DNA from: CAIKKV01 sp044346855
Lineage (GTDB): Bacteria; Verrucomicrobiota; Kiritimatiellia; CAIKKV01
NCBI GenBank assembly: GCA_044346855.1
Contig: JBIIYJ010000005.1
Span: 1-47,783, forward strand
DNA length: 47,783 bases
Reading direction: 5' to 3'
This document shows positions 17,366 through 25,717 of the stretch, in pieces (the stretch's first letter is position 1; every line of letters begins with the position of its first letter). The notes under the pieces are model-generated. The model was given only the letters and a program-made list of their open reading frames with translations, did not search any database and was not told the DNA's origin. The translations under genes and the position numbers were made by a program.

Positions 17366-18244
17366 ATGGCGTTCCGCTCCAAACCCCCTCTTGTCGTCCT
17401 GCTCCTGCTTCTGGTCGCGGGCTGCGCGACGCCCCCCGCGTCACAGGACCCCGATCTGCGGGACTGGGGCATCACCTACCGCCTGCGCACGTTTCGCGAG
17501 CCGCGCCCGATCCGGGCCCACATCCTCCGGGTCGATCTCGCGGCCGGCAAGGCTGTGCCGGCCGTGGCGGTCGCGCCCGACCCCGACGCCGGGGGGCCGG
17601 CCGAAGCCGCGCTGACCCAGCCGCTCGACCTGGTCAAGGGCCGGCCCGTGCTGGCCTTCGTGAACGCCAATTCGTGGGACGGCCTTCCCGATTCGGGAGG
17701 CAAGCCGGACCGAACGTGGCGCGAGGGGCAGCCCGTCAACATCGGCGGCATCGCCGCAGCCGGCGGCATTCTCAGGAGCCCTCCCGAAAAGTCAAACGTC
17801 TCCATCCGCTTCCCGCGCGACAACCGGCCGATCATCGAGGAAAAAAGCGCCGACAGCAACGCCGTCGAAGCGGTCGCCGGCTTCCAGCAGCTGGTTCGGG
17901 CGGGGGCGGTCCTGCCCAAGCCGGGCGGGGCGCTGGCTCCGAGGACGGCGATCGGCTTCGACCGCGCCGGGAAAACCATGTGGCTGGTGGTCGTGGACGG
18001 GCGGCAGGACGGATTCAGCGAGGGCATGGCGTTCGACGAACTGGCCGGGCTGATGAAGGACCTGGGCTGTCATGACGCCGCCAACCTCGACGGCGGCGGC
18101 AGCAGCATCATGGGGCTGAAAGAGCGCGACGGATCGATCCGGATCGTCAACAGCCCGTCCGACCGCCTCTTCAACCGCATCCGCCTCCGGCCTGTCCCGC
18201 TCGTCCTGACCCTTGAGCCCGGGGGCCCCCGAACCCAGCCATGA
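17366..18244 (+). CDS. Lipoprotein with NAGPA (phosphodiester glycosidase) domain
   Basis: 292 residues. I chose the ATG at 17366: it gives a lipoprotein signal (VLLLLLVAGC, Cys20) and has SD GAAAGG; the frame is open further upstream but that part crosses the promoter. The domain matches the phosphodiester-glycosidase/NAGPA family: RPVLAFVNANSWDG near 94-106, WLVVVDGRQDGFSEGM, and the signature NLDGGGSS (240-247). Family members cleave sugar-1-phosphodiesters such as GlcNAc-1-P-6-Man. It overlaps the fucosidase gene by 4 bp (ATGA), so the two are coupled. It would sit on a membrane facing the periplasm. Confidence 0.9.
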   Translation: MAFRSKPPLVVLLLLLVAGCATPPASQDPDLRDWGITYRLRTFREPRPIRAHILRVDLAAGKAVPAVAVAPDPDAGGPAEAALTQPLDLVKGRPVLAFVNANSWDGLPDSGGKPDRTWREGQPVNIGGIAAAGGILRSPPEKSNVSIRFPRDNRPIIEEKSADSNAVEAVAGFQQLVRAGAVLPKPGGALAPRTAIGFDRAGKTMWLVVVDGRQDGFSEGMAFDELAGLMKDLGCHDAANLDGGGSSIMGLKERDGSIRIVNSPSDRLFNRIRLRPVPLVLTLEPGGPRTQP

Positions 18245-19617
18245 AAAAGAAAGCCGAACCTCGCCCCGACATCATGACCTCAGACCCCGACCGCGCGCGC
18301 GCCTCCGGGGAGCAGCCCGCCTGGCTGGCGAATCGGCTCGACTGGTTCATGGACCAGCGCTTCGGCCTCATCCTCCACTGGGCTCCGTGCGCGCAATGGG
18401 ATTGCATTGAATCCTGGCCCCTCGTGCCGGCCGACACCTGGGCCCGGCCGGACGACCTCCCCTGCTGGACGGAGCGGGGCCGCGACCTGCCCCGCTTCAG
18501 CCGCGACTATTTCGCCCTGAACCGGACCTTCAATCCCGTGCGCTTCGATCCGGACGCCTGGGCGGCGCTGGCGAAGGACGCCGGCCTCCGCTACATGGCG
18601 TTCACCACCAAGCACCACGACGGCTTCTGCCTGTTTGACACGGCCACCACGGATTACAAGTCCACCCATCCCGAGTGCCCGTTCCACACCCACCCGAAGG
18701 CCGACGCCGTGAAGGCGGTCTTCGACGCCTTCCGCCGCCGGAACATGGCCATCAGCTGCTACTTCTCCAAATCGGACTGGCATTCCCCCTATTACTGGTC
18801 GCCCGACAGCCCGCCCGTGGACCGGAACCCCAACTACGACACCGCGAAAAACCCCGAGCGCTGGGGCCGTTTCGTGGACTTCGTCCACCGGCAGGTTCGG
18901 GAACTGATGACGGGGTACGGCCCCATCGACCTGCTCTGGCTCGACGGCGGCCAGGTCCGCCCGCCCGCGCAGGACATCCGGATGGCGGAGATGGCGGCCA
19001 TGGCGCGCTCGCACCAGCCGGGATTGATCATCGCCGACCGCACCGTCGGGGGGCCCTACGAGAACATCATCACGCCGGAGCAGGAGATTCCGGACAAGCC
19101 CCTCGGCGTCCCCTGGGAATCCTGCATCACCCTCGGGCGGCACTGGAAGTACAACTCGACGGACGTCTTCAAGCCCGCCGCCGAGGTGATCCGCATGCTG
19201 GTCGAAACCTCGGCCAAGGGCGGCAACCTGCTGCTGGGCGTGGGGCCCGACGCACTGGGCGTCATTCCGCCCGAAGCGGAAAAACGGCTGCGGGAGATCG
19301 GCGCCTGGCTGCGGGTCAACGGCGAGGGCATCTACGGAGCCCGGCCCGTCCCGCCCTACGCCGCGGGCCCTGTCCGCTTCACGAAAAAGGCCGGCTTCGT
19401 CTACGCCTTTTACCTGCCCGGCGACGCGGCTGCGGCCGGGGGCGGGCGGCTGCTCGTCGAAGGCCAGCGCCCCGCTCCGGGTAGCGCCGTCCTCCGGCTC
19501 GGGTCCCGGGATCCTGTTGCCTGGAAGCGGGAGGACGCGGGCTTCTCGCTTCCCCTGCCGGCCTCGGCAGGCAGCCCGGAGGCGGCGGTGGTTTTCAAAT
19601 TCACGCCCGAATCCTGA
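18241..19617 (+). CDS. Alpha-L-fucosidase, GH29
   Basis: 458 residues. GH29 landmarks: RFGLILHWAPCAQW, YMAFTTKHHDGFCLFDT (~118-134) and PIDLLWLDGG with the likely nucleophile D235; GNLLLGVGPDALG closes the barrel. The acid/base residue varies in GH29; E280 or E282 (TPEQEIP) are candidates. A small beta-sandwich tail follows (~370-458). No signal peptide is visible, so a cytoplasmic enzyme acting on imported oligosaccharides is likely, unlike its exported partner encoded just upstream. Overlap ATGA with the NAGPA gene. Confidence 0.93.
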   Translation: MKKKAEPRPDIMTSDPDRARASGEQPAWLANRLDWFMDQRFGLILHWAPCAQWDCIESWPLVPADTWARPDDLPCWTERGRDLPRFSRDYFALNRTFNPVRFDPDAWAALAKDAGLRYMAFTTKHHDGFCLFDTATTDYKSTHPECPFHTHPKADAVKAVFDAFRRRNMAISCYFSKSDWHSPYYWSPDSPPVDRNPNYDTAKNPERWGRFVDFVHRQVRELMTGYGPIDLLWLDGGQVRPPAQDIRMAEMAAMARSHQPGLIIADRTVGGPYENIITPEQEIPDKPLGVPWESCITLGRHWKYNSTDVFKPAAEVIRMLVETSAKGGNLLLGVGPDALGVIPPEAEKRLREIGAWLRVNGEGIYGARPVPPYAAGPVRFTKKAGFVYAFYLPGDAAAAGGGRLLVEGQRPAPGSAVLRLGSRDPVAWKREDAGFSLPLPASAGSPEAAVVFKFTPES

Positions 19618-19630
19618 CGCTCATTCCTTC

Positions 19631-19659
19631 TTGACCGGGGGAGGCGGCTTCCGAATACT
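19631..19659 (+). promoter_or_regulatory. Candidate sigma-70-type promoter
   Basis: TTGACC (19631-19636), 17-bp spacer, AATACT (19654-19659). It lies between the fucosidase stop and the gene starting at 19687. Confidence 0.4.
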
Positions 19660-19686
19660 ACCCCGAACTTGAAGGAACACCCTGCC

Positions 19687-21732
19687 ATGGCGACAACCAA
19701 GATCAAACTGCCCGCCTGCGGCCTTTACCTGGGCTCGGGCATCTACAACCATTCCGCCCGCCTGATCGGCTCGGGCAAGGCGTTCACCTACTGGTCGCCG
19801 GACTACCCGTCCGCCATGGAATCCGTGAACCTGATCCTGCCGGCCAACCAGGGGAACACGGCCCAGCTGTGGCAGAACGACGCGCTCCTGCTGGAGCTGG
19901 CCGAAGCCGCCGTGGCCCAGGGCCTGTTCGTCACGTTCCTGTATTCGAGCGCGCCGGAGGCCATCTCCGCGAAATTCAAGGCGTTCGGCGACCAGTACCT
20001 GGGCTACGACTTCGGCGAGCGCTACACCTTCGGCATCTACGACCAGGACCTGCCGGCGGGGAAGGCGTTGAAGGACGTGACGCTCAAGGACATGGCCGAC
20101 GGGCTGATGGCCAAGATCAAGGCGCACGTGGACGAGCGGCACAAGGCCGGCTGGGGGCGGGTCATGGCCACGAGCGGGAATTTCCACCTCGACTACGAGG
20201 TCGCGGCGGGGGCGGAGGTTCCCGTGACCGAGGACTTCGCGTTCAAGCACCTGCTGATCTCCTCCGCCCTCTCGCGGGGGCTCTACCGGCAGCACGACCT
20301 GCCGCTGTGGGGCTCGCACATTGCCCACGAATGGTATTCGTGGCTGCCGCAGGCCAATCCCCTCAAGTTCCCGCTGTTCAAGGCGTCCCTCTACCTCAAG
20401 TACATGAGCGGCGCCAAGCTCATCCTCAATGAAAGCGGAAACTGGGCGCTCCAGTCCTCGCTCTGCCCCGACTCTCCCATGCACACCATGCCCCGCGTGG
20501 CGGCCGACGAGCCCGGCTACAAACACACGGGCAAGGAGTATTGCGACCGGCACATCGACGAGGCGCGCAAGCTCTTCTGCAACATCGACTACCGGTCCCC
20601 GACGGCGGCCAAGTACCGCAAGGAAATCTCCGACTTCTACGAGTTCGTCAAGGCGAACCCCGCTCCGGCAGGCCAGCCCGAATCGCCAATGGCCATCGCC
20701 AAGGGAAACTACGACCTGGGCTCCTGTGAATTCGGCCCCAACAACGCCGTCGCGGGCGCCTTCCGCGTGGCGCAGCTCTGCCCGACCTGGTACGAGGGGG
20801 CGCCCGAGCGGGGCTGGGAGATCGTCCGTTCGGTATTCTATCCCCGCCCGCCCGTGCTGGCCCCCAATAAGAACCTTTACCTGTCCGGCTCGCCCCATGG
20901 CATGGTCGATATCGTCAGCTTCGCGGCGGACAAGATCGATGCGGAGTTCCTGAAGGCCAATTACAAGGCGCTGATCTTCTCGGGCTGGAACACCTGCTCC
21001 CCCGCGCAGTACCGGATCCTGGTCGATTACGTGAAGGCGGGCGGCCGGCTGTGCCTGGCCATCCCGCACCTGTCCACGAACATGGCGCGCAACTACCACG
21101 ATTACGGCGTGGAGGAACTCGTCAACGGCGGCGACTTCACGGAGCTTTGCGGATTGAAGGTGACGGCCAAAGGCGAGCGCTTCTACTGGGCCACCGGGCC
21201 GGAGCTGACGCCCAACGAGCTGGGGCTGAAGGTGCCGCGCCGGTACGGCATCATCGGCGCCGCCCTGGGGAGGATCGAGATCGCCGACCCCGCGGCCGTC
21301 ACGGTGCTGGCGGCGGACGACGAGGAGTTCCGCCCGTTCATCCTGCGGTGCAAGTCGGGCAAGGGCGAGGTTTTCTTCATCAACTCCTGGTCCTATCCGG
21401 GCGCGCTCAACAACGACGACGGCCCCGGCTGCACGGTGGATTCAAAGGGGCTGATGGGCCTGCTGTACGACTATATCGCGCGGCTTTCGCGCGGGCACGT
21501 GTGGATTTCCGGCCCGGACCAGGTCAACCCCGACGCCGACTGCGAGCATATCGTCTATTCGTATTTCCCGGACGCCGGAAAAATCTGCCTGCAGAACATC
21601 GACTTCCGGAATCCGCGCCGCTGCGTCCTGCACCAGTTCGGCGACGTGGATTACATTGAGCTGGCCCCCTCCGAGTTCAGGATGATGGACTCCGTGGTCC
21701 TGAAACCCGGCGAGAAGATCAACCGGGAGTAG
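19687..21732 (+). CDS. Putative glycoside hydrolase with GAT-like (beta-galactosidase trimerisation type) domain
   Basis: 681 residues. ATG at 19687 chosen because GAAGGA lies ~10 bp upstream; a TTG at 19669 in frame lies before that SD. The N-terminal half reads like a TIM barrel (strands LFVTFLYSS, GRVMATSGNFHLDYEV, GSHIAHEWYSWLP). ILNESGNW offers a candidate catalytic Glu. Residues ~410-450 (YKALIFSGWNTCSPAQYRILVDYVKAGGR..) match the glutamine-amidotransferase-like domain of GH42-type enzymes. No signal peptide. The family cannot be named with certainty. It ends 1 bp from the converging pseudopilin gene. Confidence 0.85.
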   Translation: MATTKIKLPACGLYLGSGIYNHSARLIGSGKAFTYWSPDYPSAMESVNLILPANQGNTAQLWQNDALLLELAEAAVAQGLFVTFLYSSAPEAISAKFKAFGDQYLGYDFGERYTFGIYDQDLPAGKALKDVTLKDMADGLMAKIKAHVDERHKAGWGRVMATSGNFHLDYEVAAGAEVPVTEDFAFKHLLISSALSRGLYRQHDLPLWGSHIAHEWYSWLPQANPLKFPLFKASLYLKYMSGAKLILNESGNWALQSSLCPDSPMHTMPRVAADEPGYKHTGKEYCDRHIDEARKLFCNIDYRSPTAAKYRKEISDFYEFVKANPAPAGQPESPMAIAKGNYDLGSCEFGPNNAVAGAFRVAQLCPTWYEGAPERGWEIVRSVFYPRPPVLAPNKNLYLSGSPHGMVDIVSFAADKIDAEFLKANYKALIFSGWNTCSPAQYRILVDYVKAGGRLCLAIPHLSTNMARNYHDYGVEELVNGGDFTELCGLKVTAKGERFYWATGPELTPNELGLKVPRRYGIIGAALGRIEIADPAAVTVLAADDEEFRPFILRCKSGKGEVFFINSWSYPGALNNDDGPGCTVDSKGLMGLLYDYIARLSRGHVWISGPDQVNPDADCEHIVYSYFPDAGKICLQNIDFRNPRRCVLHQFGDVDYIELAPSEFRMMDSVVLKPGEKINRE

Positions 21733-21733
21733 C

Positions 21734-22915
21734 CTACATCTGCCAGGCGGAGATGATGACGTAATCGGTGGTGTTGGTCGTGGAGATAAGGACGTCCGGA
21801 ATCACGGGCGGCGCCCGGTTGAATTCCACGATCAGGTCGGATCCGCCGCCCTTGCCGATATCGCCGGCGGCGACCAGGCTGCCCTTCAAGGTGCCTCCGC
21901 CCGTCCAGTCGATGGACCCCGCGCGGGCGTAGACCAACCCCTTCATGTCTGCCGTGCTGGTAACCTTGATGGAGCCGTCGCGGCTGATCAGCAGGGGGTA
22001 GCCGTTGGTCGAAACCATGGCCCGGGAGGTCGACATGTCGATGTCGCCCGTGGCCACGAAGCAGCCGGTGCATTTCCCGTTGCTGATCTTCAGGTTTCCG
22101 GAAACCCACAGGACGCCGCCCTTTGGTGAATAATCGCTGTTAATCAGGAAGGTTCCCGTGCGGACCTGATTGTTGGAGTAAGCCCTCTGGTAGAAGGGCG
22201 AGAGGTCGATCGACGGGATGACGGTTACGGGAACCTGCTCGGTATGCCGCGTCGTGATCTGGTCCAGCTTGCCCGCGAAGGAAGGCGCGTAGGCGTCCCC
22301 GTAGATGTACGAGCTGCCCTGGACGTAGATCTGCTGGCCCGACAGCACCTTCAGGTTGGGTCCCCTGAACTTGCCTCCGCCCACCATTTCCAGACGGTTG
22401 TTGGCCTTGACCAAGCCGCCGTTGGTAATCGTGCCGCCGCCGCCCCAGTCGATCATGCCGCCGGCCAGCACGGCGTAGTTGGTGAAGGCGGACAAGTCCA
22501 CGTTGGGCGTATCCGAGACCCAGGCCACCTGTTCGCGCTCCTGGTTCAGCAGGTCCGCCATCACCGTGGCCTGCGAGAGGCCGCAGCGGCCGATGGAGAT
22601 CATGCGGGCCTTTTTCTCGCCCACCGGGATCATCGTGACATCGTATTCCCCGTCGCCCAGCGTGGTCTGGGGGAACAACTCGGGTTCCTTGATCTTCTTG
22701 AAGTCGTGCTTGACCTTATTGTAAGCCTGGTTGGCGCCCGCTTCGGCGATGACCTTGGCCTTGAGGAAGTCGCGGTTTTTCGTGGAGGTGGAGATCTGCT
22801 GTTTGCTGTAGCCGTGCATGACCGAGCAAACCACTCCCACCAGGAGAACCGTGGAGACGCTTATTATCATAGCCGATCCTCGGCTTGACCGTCTGCTTCG
22901 CTTGAATATAGTCAT
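21734..22915 (-). CDS. PilX/GspK-like pilus-assembly membrane protein
   Basis: 393 residues. The N-terminus RGSAMIISVSTVLLVGVVCSVMHGYS is the PilX-type single helix found in minor-pilin operons, followed by KAKVIAEAGANQAYNKV, also typical. The rest is Gly-rich beta structure with repeated strings (IDWGGGGTI, SIDWTGGGTL, GSSYIYGDAY), suggesting a beta-solenoid or bactofilin-like body. It has the strong SD AAGGAG and lies 10 bp after the 694-residue pseudopilin gene. Third gene of the leftward pseudopilin operon. Confidence 0.85.
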   Translation of the reverse strand: MTIFKRSRRSSRGSAMIISVSTVLLVGVVCSVMHGYSKQQISTSTKNRDFLKAKVIAEAGANQAYNKVKHDFKKIKEPELFPQTTLGDGEYDVTMIPVGEKKARMISIGRCGLSQATVMADLLNQEREQVAWVSDTPNVDLSAFTNYAVLAGGMIDWGGGGTITNGGLVKANNRLEMVGGGKFRGPNLKVLSGQQIYVQGSSYIYGDAYAPSFAGKLDQITTRHTEQVPVTVIPSIDLSPFYQRAYSNNQVRTGTFLINSDYSPKGGVLWVSGNLKISNGKCTGCFVATGDIDMSTSRAMVSTNGYPLLISRDGSIKVTSTADMKGLVYARAGSIDWTGGGTLKGSLVAAGDIGKGGGSDLIVEFNRAPPVIPDVLISTTNTTDYVIISAWQM

Positions 22916-22925
22916 GGCATACTCC

Positions 22926-25010
22926 TTACTTTTCTGAATTCCTGGGCTCGACCTCCGCCATCATGGAGGAAGTCATGCGGGATTGTTTCCCGCCAAAGCC
23001 CGTGACATCCTTGAAAATCGAAAGGTCAATGCGCACCCCCTTGTACAGGTTGGTGCCATCCAGCAGAACCTCGAACTCGCCGTATTCGGGACCGCGCGTC
23101 ACCATGGCAGAGACGTCCACCATCTTGGGGGCCCCCAGCCAGCGGATTTTCACGTTCCGGAGAATAGCCGTGGACCAGGCGTCGGAGCCGAACAGGGCGC
23201 GAAACTGCACGTAGCGCCCGTTGGCGAGAGTGGTCAGGCTTCCGGGAGAGGTGCTGATCGCGGGAACATTCGTCCATGGGGGGGCATCGGCGAGGTAGGG
23301 ATCCGCTCCGGTGCGCACCTGCATCCGGAGCGTGGTGCCGCTCGGCGTGTCGGCATAGCCGGAGCCGCCCATGGACTGGTTCCAGAGCATCTCCCGGTAG
23401 GCGGGGTCTTCCTTGGTCGTATCGAATATGCCGGAGACGTACGAGGCCTCGGCGGGGTACCAAGTGTAGAAATCGTACAACACGGGGATACGACTGGAGG
23501 CGCTTAGGGTGGCCCGCCCGTTCCAGTTGGTTTCATAGACATCGGCGATCGCGGCATTTGTCAGCACGTAGCAATGCGTCTTGCCGGACGGGTCGTCCCG
23601 ATAGGTGATGCCGCCGTTTTTCAAGGGACCCAGCGCGTCGACGTAGAACGTGACGGCATAGGTGTTGCTCCGGCTGATCTGGTAGAGGGGGAAAATCGGA
23701 TCCAGATAGTTTCCGACAAGGCCTTCGAACTCTTCCGAATACGAGATGCCACGGACTGAACCTGGCACCAGGTTCATGGCCGTCGAGTAATTTCCACTGT
23801 CGTCGACCTTGCCGATGCAGAGCGCCTTGATCCGGGTTTTCCTCCCGGCAGGGCTTGCCAACCGGACCCAAGGGCACTGCCCGTTTGCCGCGATAATGCC
23901 GCCGTCGAGAATGTTGGCCCCTTTCATGAGAACCCGAACGGCGCATTTGTCGTACTCGTTGTCGGGCACGTTGGAGACAATGCCGAGGGGGATTTGGAGT
24001 TCGCCGGACCAGGTCCAGCTGTTGCCATCCATCTTCAGGAAGTTCTCTTCAAGGGATCCATACGTTTTCTTGTCGAGAACAACGCTGTCCATCCGATTCC
24101 CCGGGAAGCGGAAGGTCGTCTCCTCCCAGCAGTCGTTCTCGATGGCGAGCTGGATCTGCTGGTTCGTAGTGGCGGCGGGGAAGAGCAGCTGGTAATTGTC
24201 GCTCCAGGAGCCCTGGGTCATATATTGTTTGATCGGGGCCAGGGTGGACGGGACCGTCAGGTACGACTGCCATTCCGCTTCACGGTCGGACCCGCTGGGC
24301 GAGGCGCGCACGTAATCCAGACCGACCTTGTAGCCCGAACTGCTGGGATTTTTCCCCGTGGTCCGGAACGAAAGGGTGTGAACGCCCGGGGTGACGACCA
24401 CCGAACCGAACAGGACCAGCTCGCGCTTCAGGGTGGAGCTGTAGGAGTCGAAGCGGGAGCCCTTGGGCCAGAGCTTCCAGTCGAACAGATTGGCGAAAAC
24501 GACCTGGGTGGAGGCGTTGGTTCCGCCGAGGGCGCTGCTGCCGTTGCCGGCCGCCACCACGTCCGCCAGCTGCTTCCGCACCTGGGCTTCGGTCAGGGTG
24601 TTGTCGCGCGGGGAAAAGGTTGTCCGGCGAAGCTGTTCCGGCGTCTGGTTCCAGACGTGATAGATGATCGTCTGATCCCAGATGATGTTGGTTCCGTTTT
24701 CCATCTCGATGAGCCCGTCGCCATCGTTGTCAATGGCCAGAGGAAAACTGATGGCCGTGAAATTCTCGACCCCCGGGGGGCGGTAGAACACGATCCGCCC
24801 CAGGTTGGAAAGCCGCAGCTTGGAGCGAAGCTGCTCGATGGTCTTGCGGACATCCATGTCCAGCTCGGCTTGCACGGAATTGCGCTTCTCGCCCCGGACC
24901 ATGAAAAGCCAGCCCGACATGCCCAACCCCATGGCGAGGGTCAGCAAAGCCATGGCCACCATCATTTCAATGAGGGTGTGCGCTTGTCGCCTGGACTTTC
25001 CACAAGTCAT
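22926..25010 (-). CDS. Giant PilW/GspJ-like pseudopilin
   Basis: 694 residues, against roughly 200-350 for known PilW/GspJ proteins. The prepilin segment is RRQAHTLIEMMVAMALLTLAMG: E5 is kept, but the residue before the cut is Ala instead of the usual Gly. The body carries a carbohydrate-binding-like stretch at ~175-245 (LVLFGSVVVTPGVHTLSFRT, YKVGLDYVR) and a C-terminal beta-sandwich (~600-680: RYVQFRALFGSDAWSTA, LRNVKIRWLG). The ATG overlaps the stop of the upstream prepilin gene by 1 bp (TGATG). A tip adhesin is a reasonable inference. Confidence 0.88.
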   Translation of the reverse strand: MTCGKSRRQAHTLIEMMVAMALLTLAMGLGMSGWLFMVRGEKRNSVQAELDMDVRKTIEQLRSKLRLSNLGRIVFYRPPGVENFTAISFPLAIDNDGDGLIEMENGTNIIWDQTIIYHVWNQTPEQLRRTTFSPRDNTLTEAQVRKQLADVVAAGNGSSALGGTNASTQVVFANLFDWKLWPKGSRFDSYSSTLKRELVLFGSVVVTPGVHTLSFRTTGKNPSSSGYKVGLDYVRASPSGSDREAEWQSYLTVPSTLAPIKQYMTQGSWSDNYQLLFPAATTNQQIQLAIENDCWEETTFRFPGNRMDSVVLDKKTYGSLEENFLKMDGNSWTWSGELQIPLGIVSNVPDNEYDKCAVRVLMKGANILDGGIIAANGQCPWVRLASPAGRKTRIKALCIGKVDDSGNYSTAMNLVPGSVRGISYSEEFEGLVGNYLDPIFPLYQISRSNTYAVTFYVDALGPLKNGGITYRDDPSGKTHCYVLTNAAIADVYETNWNGRATLSASSRIPVLYDFYTWYPAEASYVSGIFDTTKEDPAYREMLWNQSMGGSGYADTPSGTTLRMQVRTGADPYLADAPPWTNVPAISTSPGSLTTLANGRYVQFRALFGSDAWSTAILRNVKIRWLGAPKMVDVSAMVTRGPEYGEFEVLLDGTNLYKGVRIDLSIFKDVTGFGGKQSRMTSSMMAEVEPRNSEK

Positions 25011-25444
25011 CAGTTATCCACCGGCTTGAGATACCCCGTGAAGAGATAGGACATGGTCTCGTTCTCGCTTGTAAATTCTCCGGTCCGGCGGTTCATGATG
25101 TCCGTCGTCACCGTCACCGAGGTCAGGCCGGGATCCGGATAATCCACCTGGACCAGCGTCGTGCGCCTGAAACGCCCCAGCGAGTCGTTCGCCCCCAGTT
25201 CGTTCACCCGCACCTTGGCATCCTTTCCCAGGGATGAGCCGAGCTGTTCATAAGGAATGTCCCGGGCTCGCTCGATCTGCGCCATGCAGATGGTGGTCGC
25301 GGCGTAATGATCGCGCGCCTGATAGAGCTTGCGGGTCGTGGAGGTCAGAAGCGGATACGCCCCGGCAAACACCATGACGGTAACACCAATGGCGACCACC
25401 GCTTCTACTATCGTGAAGCCGAAAGCATGCTTTTTAGCAGTCAT
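25010..25444 (-). CDS. PilV/GspI-like prepilin
   Basis: 144 residues. Canonical type IV prepilin N-terminus: basic leader, then GFTIVEAVVAIGVTVMVFAGA with Gly at -1 and Glu at +5. Length and ERARDIPYEQL downstream fit PilV/GspI-type minor pilins. First gene of the leftward operon of three, SD AGAGGA. Its promoter must lie in the AT-rich region 25445-25717. Confidence 0.9.
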   Translation of the reverse strand: MTAKKHAFGFTIVEAVVAIGVTVMVFAGAYPLLTSTTRKLYQARDHYAATTICMAQIERARDIPYEQLGSSLGKDAKVRVNELGANDSLGRFRRTTLVQVDYPDPGLTSVTVTTDIMNRRTGEFTSENETMSYLFTGYLKPVDN

Positions 25445-25717
25445 ATTACCTGCATTCCTCTTTCCGTATTAAACTAAGCATGAACCATGCCCAAACGGGC
25501 AACAAGTCAATATCAGCGCCATATCCGGCTATAACGCCGTTTGTATTCCACCCAAACCTTAGCCTTGAATGTCACATTTGCAAAAAAGACAAATACTTAC
25601 ACATGATCATTTTGCACAATATGGCCGTTTCGGGGCTGGCATGCAACGTGCTACATAGCTCATAGCGGCTAAGTTACTGGTTGCGCAAGATGAAAGCCAT
25701 TTGATATAAGTGAAACT
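25445..25717. promoter_or_regulatory. AT-rich divergent regulatory region of the pilus locus
   Basis: 273 bp between the leftward pseudopilin and rightward pilM operons, clearly more AT-rich than the flanks. Visible: dyads GCATG-AAC-CATGC (25478-25490) and GCCC-AAAC-GGGC just right of it, close to the leftward start, and a sigma-54-like site at 25637. A 61-codon frame here (25480-25665) has no SD and no recognisable composition. Confidence 0.6.
25636..25652 (+). promoter_or_regulatory. Candidate sigma-54 promoter of the pilMNOPQ operon
   Basis: CTGGCATG-CAAC-GTGCT compared with the consensus YTGGCACG-N4-TTGCW: GG at 25638-25639 and GC at 25650-25651 have the required 10-bp spacing, with one mismatch in each element. 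Predicted start ~25663, 55 nt before the pilM ATG. Sigma-54 control of pilin genes is established in other bacteria; here it is a sequence match only. Confidence 0.5.

Noticed and set aside
25607..25625. Minus-strand sigma-54-like site (GG and GC elements)
   Set aside because: Spacing between GG and GC is 9 bp, not 10, which usually abolishes sigma-54 promoters.
25480..25665. 61-codon plus-strand frame in the pilus divergent region
   Set aside because: No Shine-Dalgarno, no recognisable motif, and it covers the candidate sigma-54 promoter.
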